From Notospermus geniculatus (taxonomy: Eukaryota > Nemertea > Pilidiophora > Heteronemertea > Lineidae), in assembly GCA_002633025.1 (NCBI GenBank), contig NMRB01002750.1, forward strand, positions 26,742-90,741: a DNA stretch of 64,000 nt. The letters are read 5' to 3'. A program made the translations under genes and the position numbers. Below, one piece after another: positions 34,301 through 43,300 of this stretch. Every line of letters starts with the position of its first letter. The stretch's first letter is position 1. A model generated the notes under the pieces. That model was not told the DNA's origin. It saw nothing but the letters and a program-made list of their open reading frames with translations, and searched no databases.

Positions 34301-35216
34301 GTCAAGGGTAACTGAATATCAGGAAGAAAGGGAACAGTAGGCCTACCACCGTACTTATTAAACGGACTTCATTCTTGTCGAAAATGTGCAACCTTAGGAC
34401 GACTACTGGAACCGAATTTAGACCACATCACAATCAATAGGCGGCTGGGACACCTTTTACCACTAGAGGGTGGCCCAAAGAACTGGAGCGGCATTCTTCA
34501 AGTTCACCTCTGTTACTCTCAGCGACTGCGACAGCCTACCAATAACTCATGAAGTATGGTGTCTTTTATATTCAGATGCTGCCCGCCAACAACTGAAAGT
34601 GAAGCACCCGTTCCTCCCCGACCTTGAATACATTTACGGCACAATCCTAACTGATGGCAACGACCAGTACTCCGACGTCCCAACAAAAAACGTTACAATC
34701 TTTGCTGAAAAGCAGGTAAGAAAGAACGATACCACCGGCTCTTGGCAAAAAGGCGGTTCATAAGAAGACCGGAATACACCGAAATCCGCCGGAATACTGC
34801 CGAAAACACGATACAAATGGCTTAATTTCACTCTTATGTTGTACCTATGATATTTGTTACATGATACGAGGCAGAAGAGGGCAAGATCAGCCTCAAAAAA
34901 GGCGGTCCGACGGAGGTTTTACTGCATGCATACCATCCGTCTTTTTCAGGTCGACAGAGCACCAACAGGATCTGGTGTTACAGCACGACTAGCCCTTCAA
35001 TATCGAAAAGGCCAGATTGGAGTGAATCAAAAGCGAAAATTTGTGAGCATCATCGGATCTGTCTTCGAGGGCAAGGTGGTTGAAGAAAAGCAGTATGGGG
35101 AACACACTAATGCCGTTGTGGTCGAAGTATCGGGGGCAGCCTACTACACTGGAACAAGCACATTCATTGTCGAGGCTGGGGATGACCTTGGGGAAGGATT
35201 CCTGCCAAGGATGTAA
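22395..35216 (+). CDS. L3HYPDH: Trans-L-3-hydroxyproline dehydratase (4 exons, about 340 aa)
   Basis: Dehydrates trans-3-hydroxy-L-proline to pyrroline-2-carboxylate (proline-racemase superfamily, family knowledge). Exons: 22395-22857, 34155-34307, 34576-34715, 34950-35216; phases 1, 1, 0 agree. An in-frame Met at 22374 is an alternative start, but TTTGCAG before 22392 looks like an acceptor. Exon 1 carries MHTGGEPLR and the catalytic Cys in MCGHA. Exon 2 has GGAFYA. Exon 4 has PTGSGVTA, where the second racemase Cys is Thr, the hallmark of the dehydratase rather than racemase. The C-terminal SGAAYYTG is also typical. Length is close to the human enzyme. Intron 1 is 11.3 kb and contains LicD-type genes on the opposite strand. 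A second, partial copy of exon 1 follows the first directly. Confidence 0.9.
22872..23233 (+). pseudogene. Tandem partial duplicate of L3HYPDH exon 1
   Basis: A 362-bp block (22510-22871) is repeated head to tail at 22872-23233 with about a dozen differences, including a Pro/Leu change and a few changes near the 3' end. The copy begins inside the exon, has no obvious acceptor, and keeps its own GTAAGT donor. 362 is not a multiple of three, so reading through both copies shifts frame. The first donor gives the normal protein. It is either a real internal duplication or two alleles joined during assembly. Confidence 0.8.
23309..24474. repeat. Nested long inverted repeats
   Basis: Outer arms run from CATTTTTTTAGGTATTAATT at 23309 to the inverse ending at 24474, with roughly 400-bp imperfect pairing. 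Inside are two more complete hairpins side by side: 23699-23915 (AATTGCCACAATCAGAATAA and its inverse) and 23929-24126 (GTGACCCGGCACAGCAAAAT, continuing GAGTCGG, and its inverse). This looks like miniature elements inserted into the loop of a larger one. No coding capacity seen. It lies in intron 1 of L3HYPDH. Confidence 0.7.
25008..26096 (-). CDS. LicD-family membrane protein (copy A, up to 362 aa)
   Basis: LicD/fukutin-type proteins are nucleotidyltransferase-fold enzymes that transfer phospho-sugar or phosphocholine groups to glycans (family knowledge; substrate here unknown). The frame opens at 26096 (Met 26081 is an alternative). A possible acceptor, TTTTTGTAG, just upstream of residue 12 means the true N terminus could come from another exon. 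It has a short cytosolic tail, a membrane anchor at about residues 12-35, then a charged linker. The LicD core has GTLLGSWRHHGF followed by the acidic metal site D165, D167, D169 (DIDVD), then ELKIYSNSR and GPYMDMYFY. It is nested antisense inside intron 1 of L3HYPDH. The intact paralogue at 52084-53160 shares the whole core. Confidence 0.85.
   Translation of the reverse strand: MLLHLMIPFCRLTISSCVTAAAIFFGGWIVGVRVFHYNNGLPDLRKLAEKYQGLASQEIARGALSPKMIQQEIRNSSSTDTTTSRMVKKQDHDEKLIKCSEERRNRSAEMCDMIEEKQVSREKKELFLDILNFILELGNKHNWDHFVFYGTLLGSWRHHGFIPYDIDVDIYFPLEKRREIISTIEAQKEYVAKQVLDKELKIYSNSRSNLDYYHKSIGRWRGPYMDMYFYTTDEEYVRCATFSRYRWLKSDIFPLHDRPFEHVTVPVPRNPLKILQSLYGQTSRCKMKDDVHAYNCEDLDGILPFVHRLYHNGTMVETLKLADHVIQIKYVSESENNMPTSPYSLVGFGQFFGNGITNQSKI
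26291..26502. repeat. Hairpin element with CACCCTGTT-rich flanks
   Basis: AAAGGGGCTGT..TTTTCGTCA..GAGGAATCT is mirrored by AGATTCCTC..TGACGAAAACGGACAGCCCCTTT. The surrounding 240 bp repeats CCACCCTGTT(C/T) about seven times. A near-identical copy at 30107-30315 is part of the tandem duplication. Confidence 0.6.
27300..28770 (-). pseudogene. LicD-family pseudogene (unit 1)
   Basis: The minus strand shows decayed LicD coding sequence. 28770-28520 gives DAIERQ and GSWRQHGFIHDVD in different frames (compare DTIERLQ and GSWRHHGFIPYDVD in the intact paralogue). 28500-28315 matches the middle part. 27588-27310 matches the C-terminal third, closely following the nucleotide sequence of 52110-52440. 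Frameshifts and stops break it. A 0.7-kb insert (27592-28313) separates the middle from the C-terminal part. It is closer to the 52-53 kb gene than to copy A. Confidence 0.75.
27592..28313. mobile_element. Insert with 302-bp tandem repeat
   Basis: Absent from unit 2, where the flanking sequences join directly. The ends contain ACCCCGAGGC and the weak inverse GCCGAGGGGT. A GTCGTCGTC-rich tract (27650-27695) is followed by two tandem copies of a 302-bp unit (27705-28006 and 28007-28290). Each unit has AACGACGTGAACGCTCTAAC near its start and CATTTCAAGGT..CAGAGG near its end. No ORF of note. Confidence 0.65.
29384..29882 (-). pseudogene. LicD-family gene truncated by the duplication edge (copy B)
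   Basis: An open frame from 29882 matches LicD copy A from its membrane anchor through GTLLGSWRHHGF and the DIDVD acidic site, with scattered substitutions. At 29384 the duplicated segment ends and the frame runs into seven unrelated residues before a stop at 29361. About 200 C-terminal residues are missing, including the conserved blocks after the metal site, so it is unlikely to be an active enzyme. The undamaged frame suggests the truncation is recent or an assembly product. Confidence 0.8.
30107..30315. repeat. Hairpin element, unit 2 copy
   Basis: Copy of the hairpin at 26291-26502 with a few small indels, carried along by the tandem duplication rather than inserted independently. Confidence 0.6.
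31085..32500 (-). pseudogene. LicD-family pseudogene (unit 2)
   Basis: Same decayed LicD gene as in unit 1: C-terminal third at 31100-31390, middle at 31390-31610, and the acidic-site part at 32289-32500. Here the C-terminal and middle parts join without the 0.7-kb insert, but a 675-bp TIR element splits the middle from the 5' part. Frameshifts are shared with unit 1, so the gene was already dead before duplication. Confidence 0.75.
31614..32288. mobile_element. TIR element with 4-bp ACTT target duplication
   Basis: The ends CTAGCGTCCAATGGAACTAC, continuing CTAGTA.GTCACATTTT, and the exact inverse bound a 675-bp insert. ACTT flanks both sides (31610-31613 and 32289-32292). The unit 1 sequence near 28529 shows the empty site with a single ACTT, which fixes the boundaries. 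Internal short motifs (AACCTAGCAAGTCACA) echo the ends. No transposase; the longest frames are under 90 codons. Confidence 0.85.
32736..33363. mobile_element. Insert with GGTAAAAAAGGCAC array
   Basis: The ends AGGAGCTGTCAGC and GCTGACTGCTCCT are inverted. Unit 1 near 28974 has the uninterrupted GGAATTCATC, so the insert is defined; AT (or TA) appears duplicated. Inside, GGTAAAAAAGGCAC is repeated about eight times (32848-32952), its inverse occurs at 33258-33285, and CGAATAAGGAAAAAGG units with GGAGCCAA spacers are repeated four to five times (33057-33250). Confidence 0.75.
33676..34154 (+). other. 3' end of L3HYPDH intron 1
   Basis: About 480 bp between the tandem duplication and L3HYPDH exon 2. 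The TCTTTTTCAG acceptor ends at 34154. No other feature was recognised. Confidence 0.5.
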
Positions 35217-35591
35217 GAAAAGACGCATCTCAAGCAGCCTTGATGCAACAGTACAATCGTCCAGGATAACTCCGCACTCTGGAGCTGAGACATTTGTCTC
35301 GAGTGGTTACCTTAATTTTACTCAGGGCAGACGTTAGATGCGAAGAACATGAGAATGAACACCAAAGAACGAGCCTTTACAGAAAATCGACACCATCACC
35401 GTGCAGAGTTGTATTTTGCCAAGTTGAATACAGTGGTGGTGGTCCATGTATACATTCTTTCAAATGTGATAAACAACATTATCTGATTGTAGAATATACA
35501 TGTATTACAAAGTTTATTGTTGTCTGTTTCAAAGTGACGTAAGAAACATACAAAAGAGGCGGACTAGAAAAAGGCAGCTTATTTAGAAAGC

Positions 35592-35710
35592 TAAGGCCCG
35601 TACGTATTTTAAAATGCTCCTCACTCAGCGTAAAGGGGTTCCTCAAGACTATTGTTCTCCATAGCCTTGGAGGATCCTTGAGGAGCATTCTAAAATACGG
35701 GCCTACCTTA
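35592..35710. mobile_element. Hairpin MITE, TAAGGCCCGTA ends
   Basis: TAAGGCCCGTACGTATTTTA, continuing AAATGCTCCTCA, pairs with the inverse TGAGGAGCATTCTAAAATAC, continuing GGGCCTACCTTA. About 119 bp, no ORF. Confidence 0.65.
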
Positions 35711-36629
35711 AGTATTTACACACTCAGGTCGTCGGCTATCGACTTCATTCAATCTTAAAGATAATGCATCACGACTTCATTGTTTACATTCAATGTTTGT
35801 AAACATGGATGTTTACATCATGTTATTTGGACTTTTTGGGACATGCCAACCCACCAAATTGAATACTTTTGGTGTCAAAAGAATTTTTAGAGGGGCACGC
35901 CACCAACAAATTACTCATAAGACAATAAAACACTAGACATACACAAACAAAATGTAAATAAACAATGATTGTCGTGGCCCGCGAAAATACCCATGGTACA
36001 TTATATCTTTAAACCTACATGTACAGCATAGAAAATATTCATTTCATTCTGCTCTTTGAACCCCTAGGAACCGTCCTAAAGGTTGACTTCATTGTATTCT
36101 GCACATGATCGTTCTCAAAGCTGTCTCATGTTACATGTCTAATCATAATGACAACAGATGCTAGGCCTACAGTTACATTACAAAAAAATTGATTAGGCCT
36201 AAACCTAGCTTGGTTCTTGAGACTTTCGTCTGACTATCAGATTCATCATCACATTCGGATCAAGGTCCTTCGGACCTTAATCCTGAGATAGCATAGCAAT
36301 ACAGGCCATATGTCATTATGAAACTCAGTCTGCATAAATATATATATAAATAATAATCAAAATGTTACTCCACACTGCATAGAAATAAGCCAGTATCATG
36401 TACAATGTACAACACTACATGAAGTATAAAAATTGTAGTACCGGTATATAAATTGACTGAAGCGACACTCCTAAATATTTGGAGTGCTATTGCAGTTTGT
36501 TCATTACTGATATACGGGGCTGCACTCTACTCACAGAGAAATGCAAGTTGAAGACATAAGCACCTCTACACTGACTGACAACATCACTGTATGTGCTAGG
36601 ACTGGAATTGTGGTGAAGGAAGCCTTAAT

Positions 36630-36897
36630 CAGGCGCGGATCCAGAGGGGGAGTTTTGGGGGTCGTGACCCCCCCTACTCGCCACCACCAATTGTTTTTTT
36701 CCTCAATAATTTGCGGCAATCAGCAAAAAAACGCAAGAATAAAGCTTCTGTTTTGATACTGAGATGCCAGGAAATCGTGTCTACGGCCTTCTAGATTTCA
36801 AAGTTTTCTGGGGGAGGCGCGGGTATCTTTGACGCCCCCTGCAACCCGCCCTCGGCTGCCCTGACCCCCTCTGCCAAAAATCCTGGATCCGCACCTG
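36630..36897. mobile_element. MITE with CAGGCGCGGATCCAG ends
   Basis: CAGGCGCGGATCCAG at the left and CTGGATCCGCACCTG at the right are inverted with one mismatch. TTAAT flanks both sides. The end sequence is of the CAGGGGCGGATCCAG type seen on hAT-like non-autonomous elements in many animals (family knowledge). Confidence 0.65.
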
Positions 36898-37212
36898 TTA
36901 ATCCGTAAACTAGTAGCTTCAGATTGAGAAGGAGACTGGTTCCCTGTCATTCTTCAACACAGAAATGGATCAAGAAACCTTTTGACTTGTGGATCAGCAA
37001 CTGGTTATTAAAATGTCTTTGTGGAGGAAATGAGTAAAAATCCGAAGAATGAGATCACAGAGTTGACAATGAGGAAGTACAGTGATTGTGATGCCTGCCA
37101 CTGAGTTCATTTTTAATGAGGAGGAACTCAATCCCACCACACCACTCCACCAAACCTCAAATCTCTGCTCCCAAAAATGACATCTAAGAGTCCTCAGAAG
37201 ATTGACGGAATA

Positions 37213-39051
37213 TTAGATGCCTGAATACTCCCCACTGTTTTGGGCAACGCTGCTCAGAAGCCTTTGTCTTTCCCTGCTCATACTCTTCAGGAAGTTCTCT
37301 TGTTTGTTGTATTTGATTAAACGGGCCAATGAGAAGATGAACATGAGACAAGCCAGCAAACCCATGATGACCAGGAACCAAACTGAAAACCAAAAATATC
37401 TTTAGAAGTATGACTTTTGTCATGAGAGTCATGTGGACGGACCAACAAATACTGCAAATACATTCATGAACAGAGCAATGTCCATGGCAGTACTCTTGTT
37501 GCATTTATTTTCATAACACACGGACTGTAAAGATATCAACTGATTTAATAAACTACATGTATTTCCTACCGATAGTCATCCGAAAAAAATCAAGTTTATC
37601 TGGGTAATAGTTGATTGGAAAATATACTCTGACAAGAGTACACATCTGCAAACTGCCACCTACAATGTATTCTAAGTACAGTACATTGGTACCACCGTAA
37701 TAGAAGTTTTTGCCATGTGCGTCAAAGAGTCAGGGCCCAACATTTCAATAGGTGTATACGGTACACTAACCTGGGCCATTCCAAATTCCACAAAGAAATC
37801 TCCAGTATCAATGTTGTCGCCGACATTTAATGGGATTATATCTGCATCTTCACACCTTGAACAAATAGAGTTAAAAATCATTGGTGGGTGGAGTAAGTGT
37901 GGAATGATGGCCTCTGTGCAATTAATTACCAATTAATAATACGACCAACAGTATGATCTTTAACCGACTACCACATAGGTTTTAGAAGAGTCAACTATAA
38001 GGGGGAGGGCTACAAATGACTTGTGCCAATGTTTCTTGATCCTTTGATTTACCTTAATGTCTGTGGTGGTTGTGTTAGCACACTACACCACTGATTGAAA
38101 CCTGCACTCAGACTACAGCCAGATATCAGGGTCATGAGGGCAAAAACAAAGGTTACTACCATCTTGATGAATGCAGACAACCATGGCCTGGAAATCAATG
38201 AGTAAGTACATGTAGCTTATATATTCAATTTTCCTTGGATGTTGGAGCAGTCACCTTCTTCATTATAAATCCTATAGCACACAGCATGTTTTCAGGTTGC
38301 CGTTATCTGCCAATCTGGATCATGAAATTCCGATACCGAGATGTAGGCCTACCGGGTAGGCCTAGGCCCTACTGCAGCAGCAGCTAAGGATGCAGTGATG
38401 TGTGACGAATTGTGATGCTTTTGGAGGGGGGATAAATGGGCCCGGGCAGGAGGGGCTGGGGGCACTCCCCAGAACAACAAATTGGCTGAAAAAACTGACT
38501 GGTTGTGTTGCCAAAAATTTGTTTCGCTGCTAATTGGTGTGGGCCAGGGGGGGGGGGGATCACCCCACCTCACTCCAGGCAGGGGATAAATGCCCCATCC
38601 ATCATCTCCATCCCCCCCCCCCCCTTGCTTGATGATTGTAGGCCTCAACCTATATTAGGCCTAGTAGGCCATGTAGGCTAAGGCCTACCGGTACGCACAG
38701 GCCTGTGGCCTGTGGATGGAACTACACATAAACAGTATCCTGAAAAACTTACAGATCATTCCCTTGGACCAGATATATGGACATCAGCACCATGTAGCCG
38801 AAGGAAAAGAGCATGGACATCACTCCCAGAAAAATGGAGAAGTTACAGTAACCCTGAGAGCCCCAGTGAACATCCAGTGTGAACTGAGGCGACGTCCTGT
38901 TGTTGATCCATTGTCCAGTGGAATACAACAAGCACTTGCCTTCAAATTGATGAATGTTTACACTCAAAGGAATGAAGATGAAAAACGAAAATATAAATGC
39001 AAGAAGAAGTGCTGCTACTTGGGCTAATATGCCAATATTTCCTATCCCCAT
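37213..39051 (-). CDS. TMEM179: TMEM179-like four-pass membrane protein (4 exons)
   Basis: A multi-pass membrane protein of unknown biochemical function. Exons on the minus strand: 39051-38753, 38187-38053, 37855-37771, 37382-37213, GT-AG, phases 2, 2, 0. Exon 1 has the family signature PLSVNIHQFEGKCLL after TM1, then TM2. Exon 2 is TM3 with GFNQWC. Exon 3 is a Cys-Glu-Asp loop ending FGMAQ. Exon 4 in the spliced phase begins FGSWSSWVCWL, matching the family's QFGxWxSW, but stops after 21 codons. The continuation ACLMFIFSLARLIKYNKQE to the stop at 37213 lies in another frame, so one base seems to be missing near 37355 in the gene or the assembly. Intron 1 contains G/C homopolymer tracts (38398-38632). 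About 229 aa if the frame is continuous. Confidence 0.78.
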
Positions 39052-39438
39052 TTTCAGTGTTCAGACATGTCATTCGTTCGAAAAAAACCAGGAAGTCATT
39101 AGGCCTATCAGATTCAAAGGCAGATCATTTTCATGATTTTTGACATGTTTACGAAAACCTAGTCTGGCTCATCCAGCCGCTGTAGTCAGGTGGTGAATAT
39201 GGGAAGGATATTGCGAAGCAACATTGCGCATTGCGAAACAAAACAGCAGGCTGCGCGAGACTAAGAAACCCCACAAGCAGAGTTCGATTGGTTACTCTCG
39301 GGCCGAGTAAGAGTAGAGTTGCATGACATCAAATTTGATGTACGCATGCCGAGTAGGAGTTCCGCCCGAACTGCAACTCCAGTTCCTCGAGTTGTTGAAA
39401 GACATGAAAGAGCGTCCGCTCATATCACGGTGTACAAT

Positions 39439-39624
39439 TAGACTTCTATAGAGGCTATGCACTGACGTCATCAAATGACGTCATCAATGGGTATGACGCC
39501 ACGTGTTGGATGGAAAATGGACGGAGCACGTGGTCAGATGCACTGCGTCAGCATGTCACAACGTTCCATCCAACATGGCATCACCTCGCTGATGACGTCA
39601 CGTGCATAGCCTCTATAGTTCTAA
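39439..39624. mobile_element. MITE carrying three TGACGTCA motifs
   Basis: Left arm TAGACTTCTATAGAGGCTAT, continuing GCACTGACGTCATC. The right arm is its inverse, ending GCATAGCCTCTATAGTTCTA. TGACGTCA occurs at 39463, 39476 and 39593, with CACGTG-containing words nearby. It lies about 390 bp upstream of the TMEM179 Met and 700 bp upstream of the JKAMP Met, inside their shared upstream region. Confidence 0.65.
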
Positions 39625-40320
39625 CCAAAGAAACGAGCAAATCCAAAATGCTCGTTTCTTTGGTTCTATAAATGTACCTCGCTACTTCGCTACTTTAATA
39701 GCCCGGCCGCGTATTTCGAAAAGCGTAACGTTAGGCGTGTTTAGGCCAAAATATGAAAATTTTGGGAAGACTTTTCTCGTCCATCAGGCATCGCACTTCA
39801 GTGGTTTCTTTTCATTTGTGTAAGCCAGAACATCGTGGAGGCGTCACCTTGCGGAGGCAACCTGAACAACAGGGCACAAGCCTCCAAAAAACCTGGTGAC
39901 GCTGCGTCGGTTTGTGACCCTGACGAACAACAGTCAAATCCGCCATTTTGCGTAGGGTTATGTGATGCGTCGCGCCTCACAGCGCCGGTGTGGAAAGCGT
40001 TCGTGAATGTGGCTTTATTGAGCATGCGCGACGGTCGCTCAGAAATTTACTCCGGGGAGGCCCAGGCAAGTAAACGAACACGCTAAATGAATTATCAATT
40101 TGCAAATAATAAAATAAAAGCACTGAAACACTTCCAGATTGTGATAAATATTCACTCGAAAGATAGATTGAACACAATACTTTCGAAATAGCTGCATCCG
40201 CCCTTCTTATAATCATAATAATCGATAAAAAGTGCAAATGTAGTTCATTTCGTCATTTCGTTTCGTATTTCGTTTCGATTTCGTTTCGTACTTTAGTAGT
40301 ACCCACTACACAACGACAAA
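39625..40320. promoter_or_regulatory. Shared upstream region of TMEM179 and JKAMP
   Basis: The two genes are transcribed away from each other from this 1.27-kb interval (39052-40320). It contains a short hairpin (AAGAAACGAGCA facing TGCTCGTTTCTT, 39629-39662) and a TTTCGTTTCG simple repeat at 40245-40300, directly before the JKAMP Met. No TATA box is clear. The promoter role is inferred from gene orientation only. Confidence 0.4.
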
Positions 40321-43300
40321 ATGGCAGTCGGTTTTGCGGAAAATATCATTTTTGGCGCATTATTGTCCATGTTGTTAATTTCCCCTTGTTTGAGCGATCA
40401 TAACGAGATAGGTATGTATTGTTTTGATGGACTACGTGTCGATGTATGCTGCAAATGTTGTAAAGACATCTAGGTTAGGCCTAGGCCTAGACCTTTTAGG
40501 CCCCCTGCCCTGCCATGCCTGCCTGCCGGTGCTGTCCACCAACGTCATTGCCAATGCCATTGCCAATGGAATGGAATGCAATGGCATCCATCCATCCATC
40601 ATGTCCATGACCATGTGGTGATCATCATCGTCATTTAGGCCTACTAGGCTACCGGTACATGTTGTTTAGTTAGGCTAGGCATTTTATTTGTAGGCATGGT
40701 GGTAGGCCTAGGCCTAGCCTAGGCCCTATAGGCCCTATCATTGGCATCAATCACTAAAACATCGGCCATCATTCATCAATATCATCATGTTCATGGCTGA
40801 TTTTGTCCATGCCCATGTTATCAGTTATGTAGGGCCTACTGATCATGGCCATGTAGCCAAGGTAAGTCCATGCACAGGCCTCTGGAGAGTTGGTCACAGT
40901 GGAGTATTCCGCGTAAAATCGGGGGAAAGTGAGCAGACAATGGCCAAATCTATACTATATTATATATTTATATAATATAGTATAGATTTGGCCATTGTCT
41001 GCTCACTTTCCCCCGATTTTACGCGGAATACTCCACTGACCAACTCTCCAGAGGCCTGTGGTCCATGACATGATGATGCAGATCAATCATGCATGTCATG
41101 GACATATGGACATGCCTAGTCTGGCCCTGCCCTCGGGTCCTAGGTAGGGCCTAGGCCTACAATACATCATGTACATTTGTATTTTGCTAAAGTTGAATAG
41201 GCCTAGGCCTAGGCATACACTACAGTGGTGATCATTCAGTTCATGATTTTGCAGGGCCGTAGCTTGGTCCTGGCATCTCTGGGTTGGGTTGCACAAAACT
41301 CATGTTAAGCGCTAACTTTTATGTTAAATGCCGTAAAAAGACAAGGGATTTTTATGTCATCTAACATAAAGTTAGCACTAACACCAAGTTAGCGCTATCG
41401 TGAGTTTTGTGCANNNNNNNNNNNNNNNNGGGGGGGGGGGAACTGCCCCCTAAGTACGGCCCTGGTTTGGAAACCATGGTATGGATTGGAATTGACCTTA
41501 AATCAGCAACAGATACATGTAGGATCAATCATTCATGTTTGCATCTGATGTCTGAAGGAAAACAGTTTCTGGGGCCGTATGCTGAGAGTATGCATAAAAC
41601 ATCTCCCTTAATTTCTTTGAGTGACATTTTAGATAGGTGAAACTAAACATGAGAAAAATTCTTTGGGTACTCTATCTACATTTATTTTAGAAACACAACG
41701 TTTCAACCAGTGTACCCTGTACACAGGACTACGGCCAGGGCAGGGTTCTGCCGATGCTGGTCGGCGCCGGACGGCCCCGTCCAGGACGCAGAAATGCCGA
41801 CCGGCACTCAGCCTAAAAGGAGTATTTTCCGACCAGCACGGTTTTAAAAAAAATGTTGAATAAAAATGTGTAGAACTTCAATAAAATCATCATAAGAGAA
41901 AGTAATCTCGTATTTGTGCCTATGATCGATCTGAATGGTGTGGTTATCATCATCATCATAATTTATGCAGATTGAGCGAGTGATCTGGCGAACTAACGAA
42001 GTGTACCAAGAGAGATGCCCGCTACGCACACTATAATCACTTCCGAATTTCCTTTCTGTTCCCGCCATTCACAAAATGTGCTTCCCTCGGCGGGGCTTCA
42101 TGACACAGTTCTGACCAACGACAACAACGGCGGGATACTTTTGCAGTAGAGTGGATCGGGGTCATTTGACGCCAAACGAGGATGCGTTTATTGATAAAGA
42201 AGCTCATTATTTCGACTCTCAGGTGCCAGGAAATCGCATTTCAGCAAGTCTAGTTTTAAAATTTTCGGGGGGAGGGCCCCCAGACCCCCCCCCTTCCGTC
42301 CGGAACTCATTCAGTCCTGGGCAGAACCCTGCCAGGGTACACTGGTTGAAACGTTGTGTTTCTAAAATAAATGTAGATAGAGTAACCAAAGAATTTTTCT
42401 CATGTTTATCTCCCTTAATATTGTTCAAAACAAAAGATAAGGGAAATTATTAATTAAATGTTTTATGCATACGGCCCCTGGCATGTTTGATCTTCTTTGC
42501 TTTACCGGTTAATTTCAGATGATGGGGATGGTACAAAATGCCCTGGTCTATACTGTGGACGCATGGTGGATGAAAATGCTATCAAGAGTAAATGTGGAGT
42601 AGGTATCTTATCAATTTCATGCTTGACTTTCCAAGAACATACTGAACTGAGGAGAGCTTTGTTCTTTGACGTCAAAGCTGAATTATTCAAGACAATTTCA
42701 ATGCTCATTATTTTCCTGCAGGCTTGTCCCCGTGGTTATCGCCCTGACCAAGATAGTTTGTGTACCAAATGTGATGGGAGCCCCACCTTCTTTGACTGGC
42801 TCTACCTTGGATTCATGGCTATGGTTTCTGTTGCTCTTCATTGGTTTTGCATAGATTTTACTAATAAGAGAAAAGTGTAAGTATTTGTCGTAATGGTAGT
42901 GATGGGAGTGTGAGGAAGCAAGAGCAGAAACAATACTCAAGATAAGAACTTCTGTACTTTCTGTAGTCAGCATGTGTCTGTAGGTCATCTTATAACGCAA
43001 GTCAGTACAAAATACAAGTACATGTAGCATTTTCAAGTCTTAATTTTGTTCGTAACTCATGTATCAGATACTCTGTACTCGGTACTCTGTGGATAATTCG
43101 CTTTTTACCAAATCCTCAAAGAATGCAAGTTCAAGTTGTTCATTCTGTCACAATATGACAAATTTGTTACATCTGCTATTTTCTATATCATTCAGTGATG
43201 TCAATTGAGAACACCTGCCCTTTTTTCAGACCAGAATTGATCATCTTACACGTCTCTGCCTTCATTGAAAGTGCCACTGCAGCTGTGCTGACATTACTCG

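Larger units (their letters stand above)
35217..37212. other. Intergenic, convergent 3' ends
   Basis: Between the stop of L3HYPDH and the 3' end of the TMEM179-like gene. It holds two MITEs (35592-35710 and 36630-36897) and AT-rich sequence. AATAAA-type signals occur near 35927, but none can be assigned with confidence. Confidence 0.5.

Noticed and set aside
38398-38632. G- and C-rich tracts as a promoter or CpG island
   Set aside because: They are homopolymer runs within intron 1 of the TMEM179-like gene, not a CpG-rich region at a gene start.
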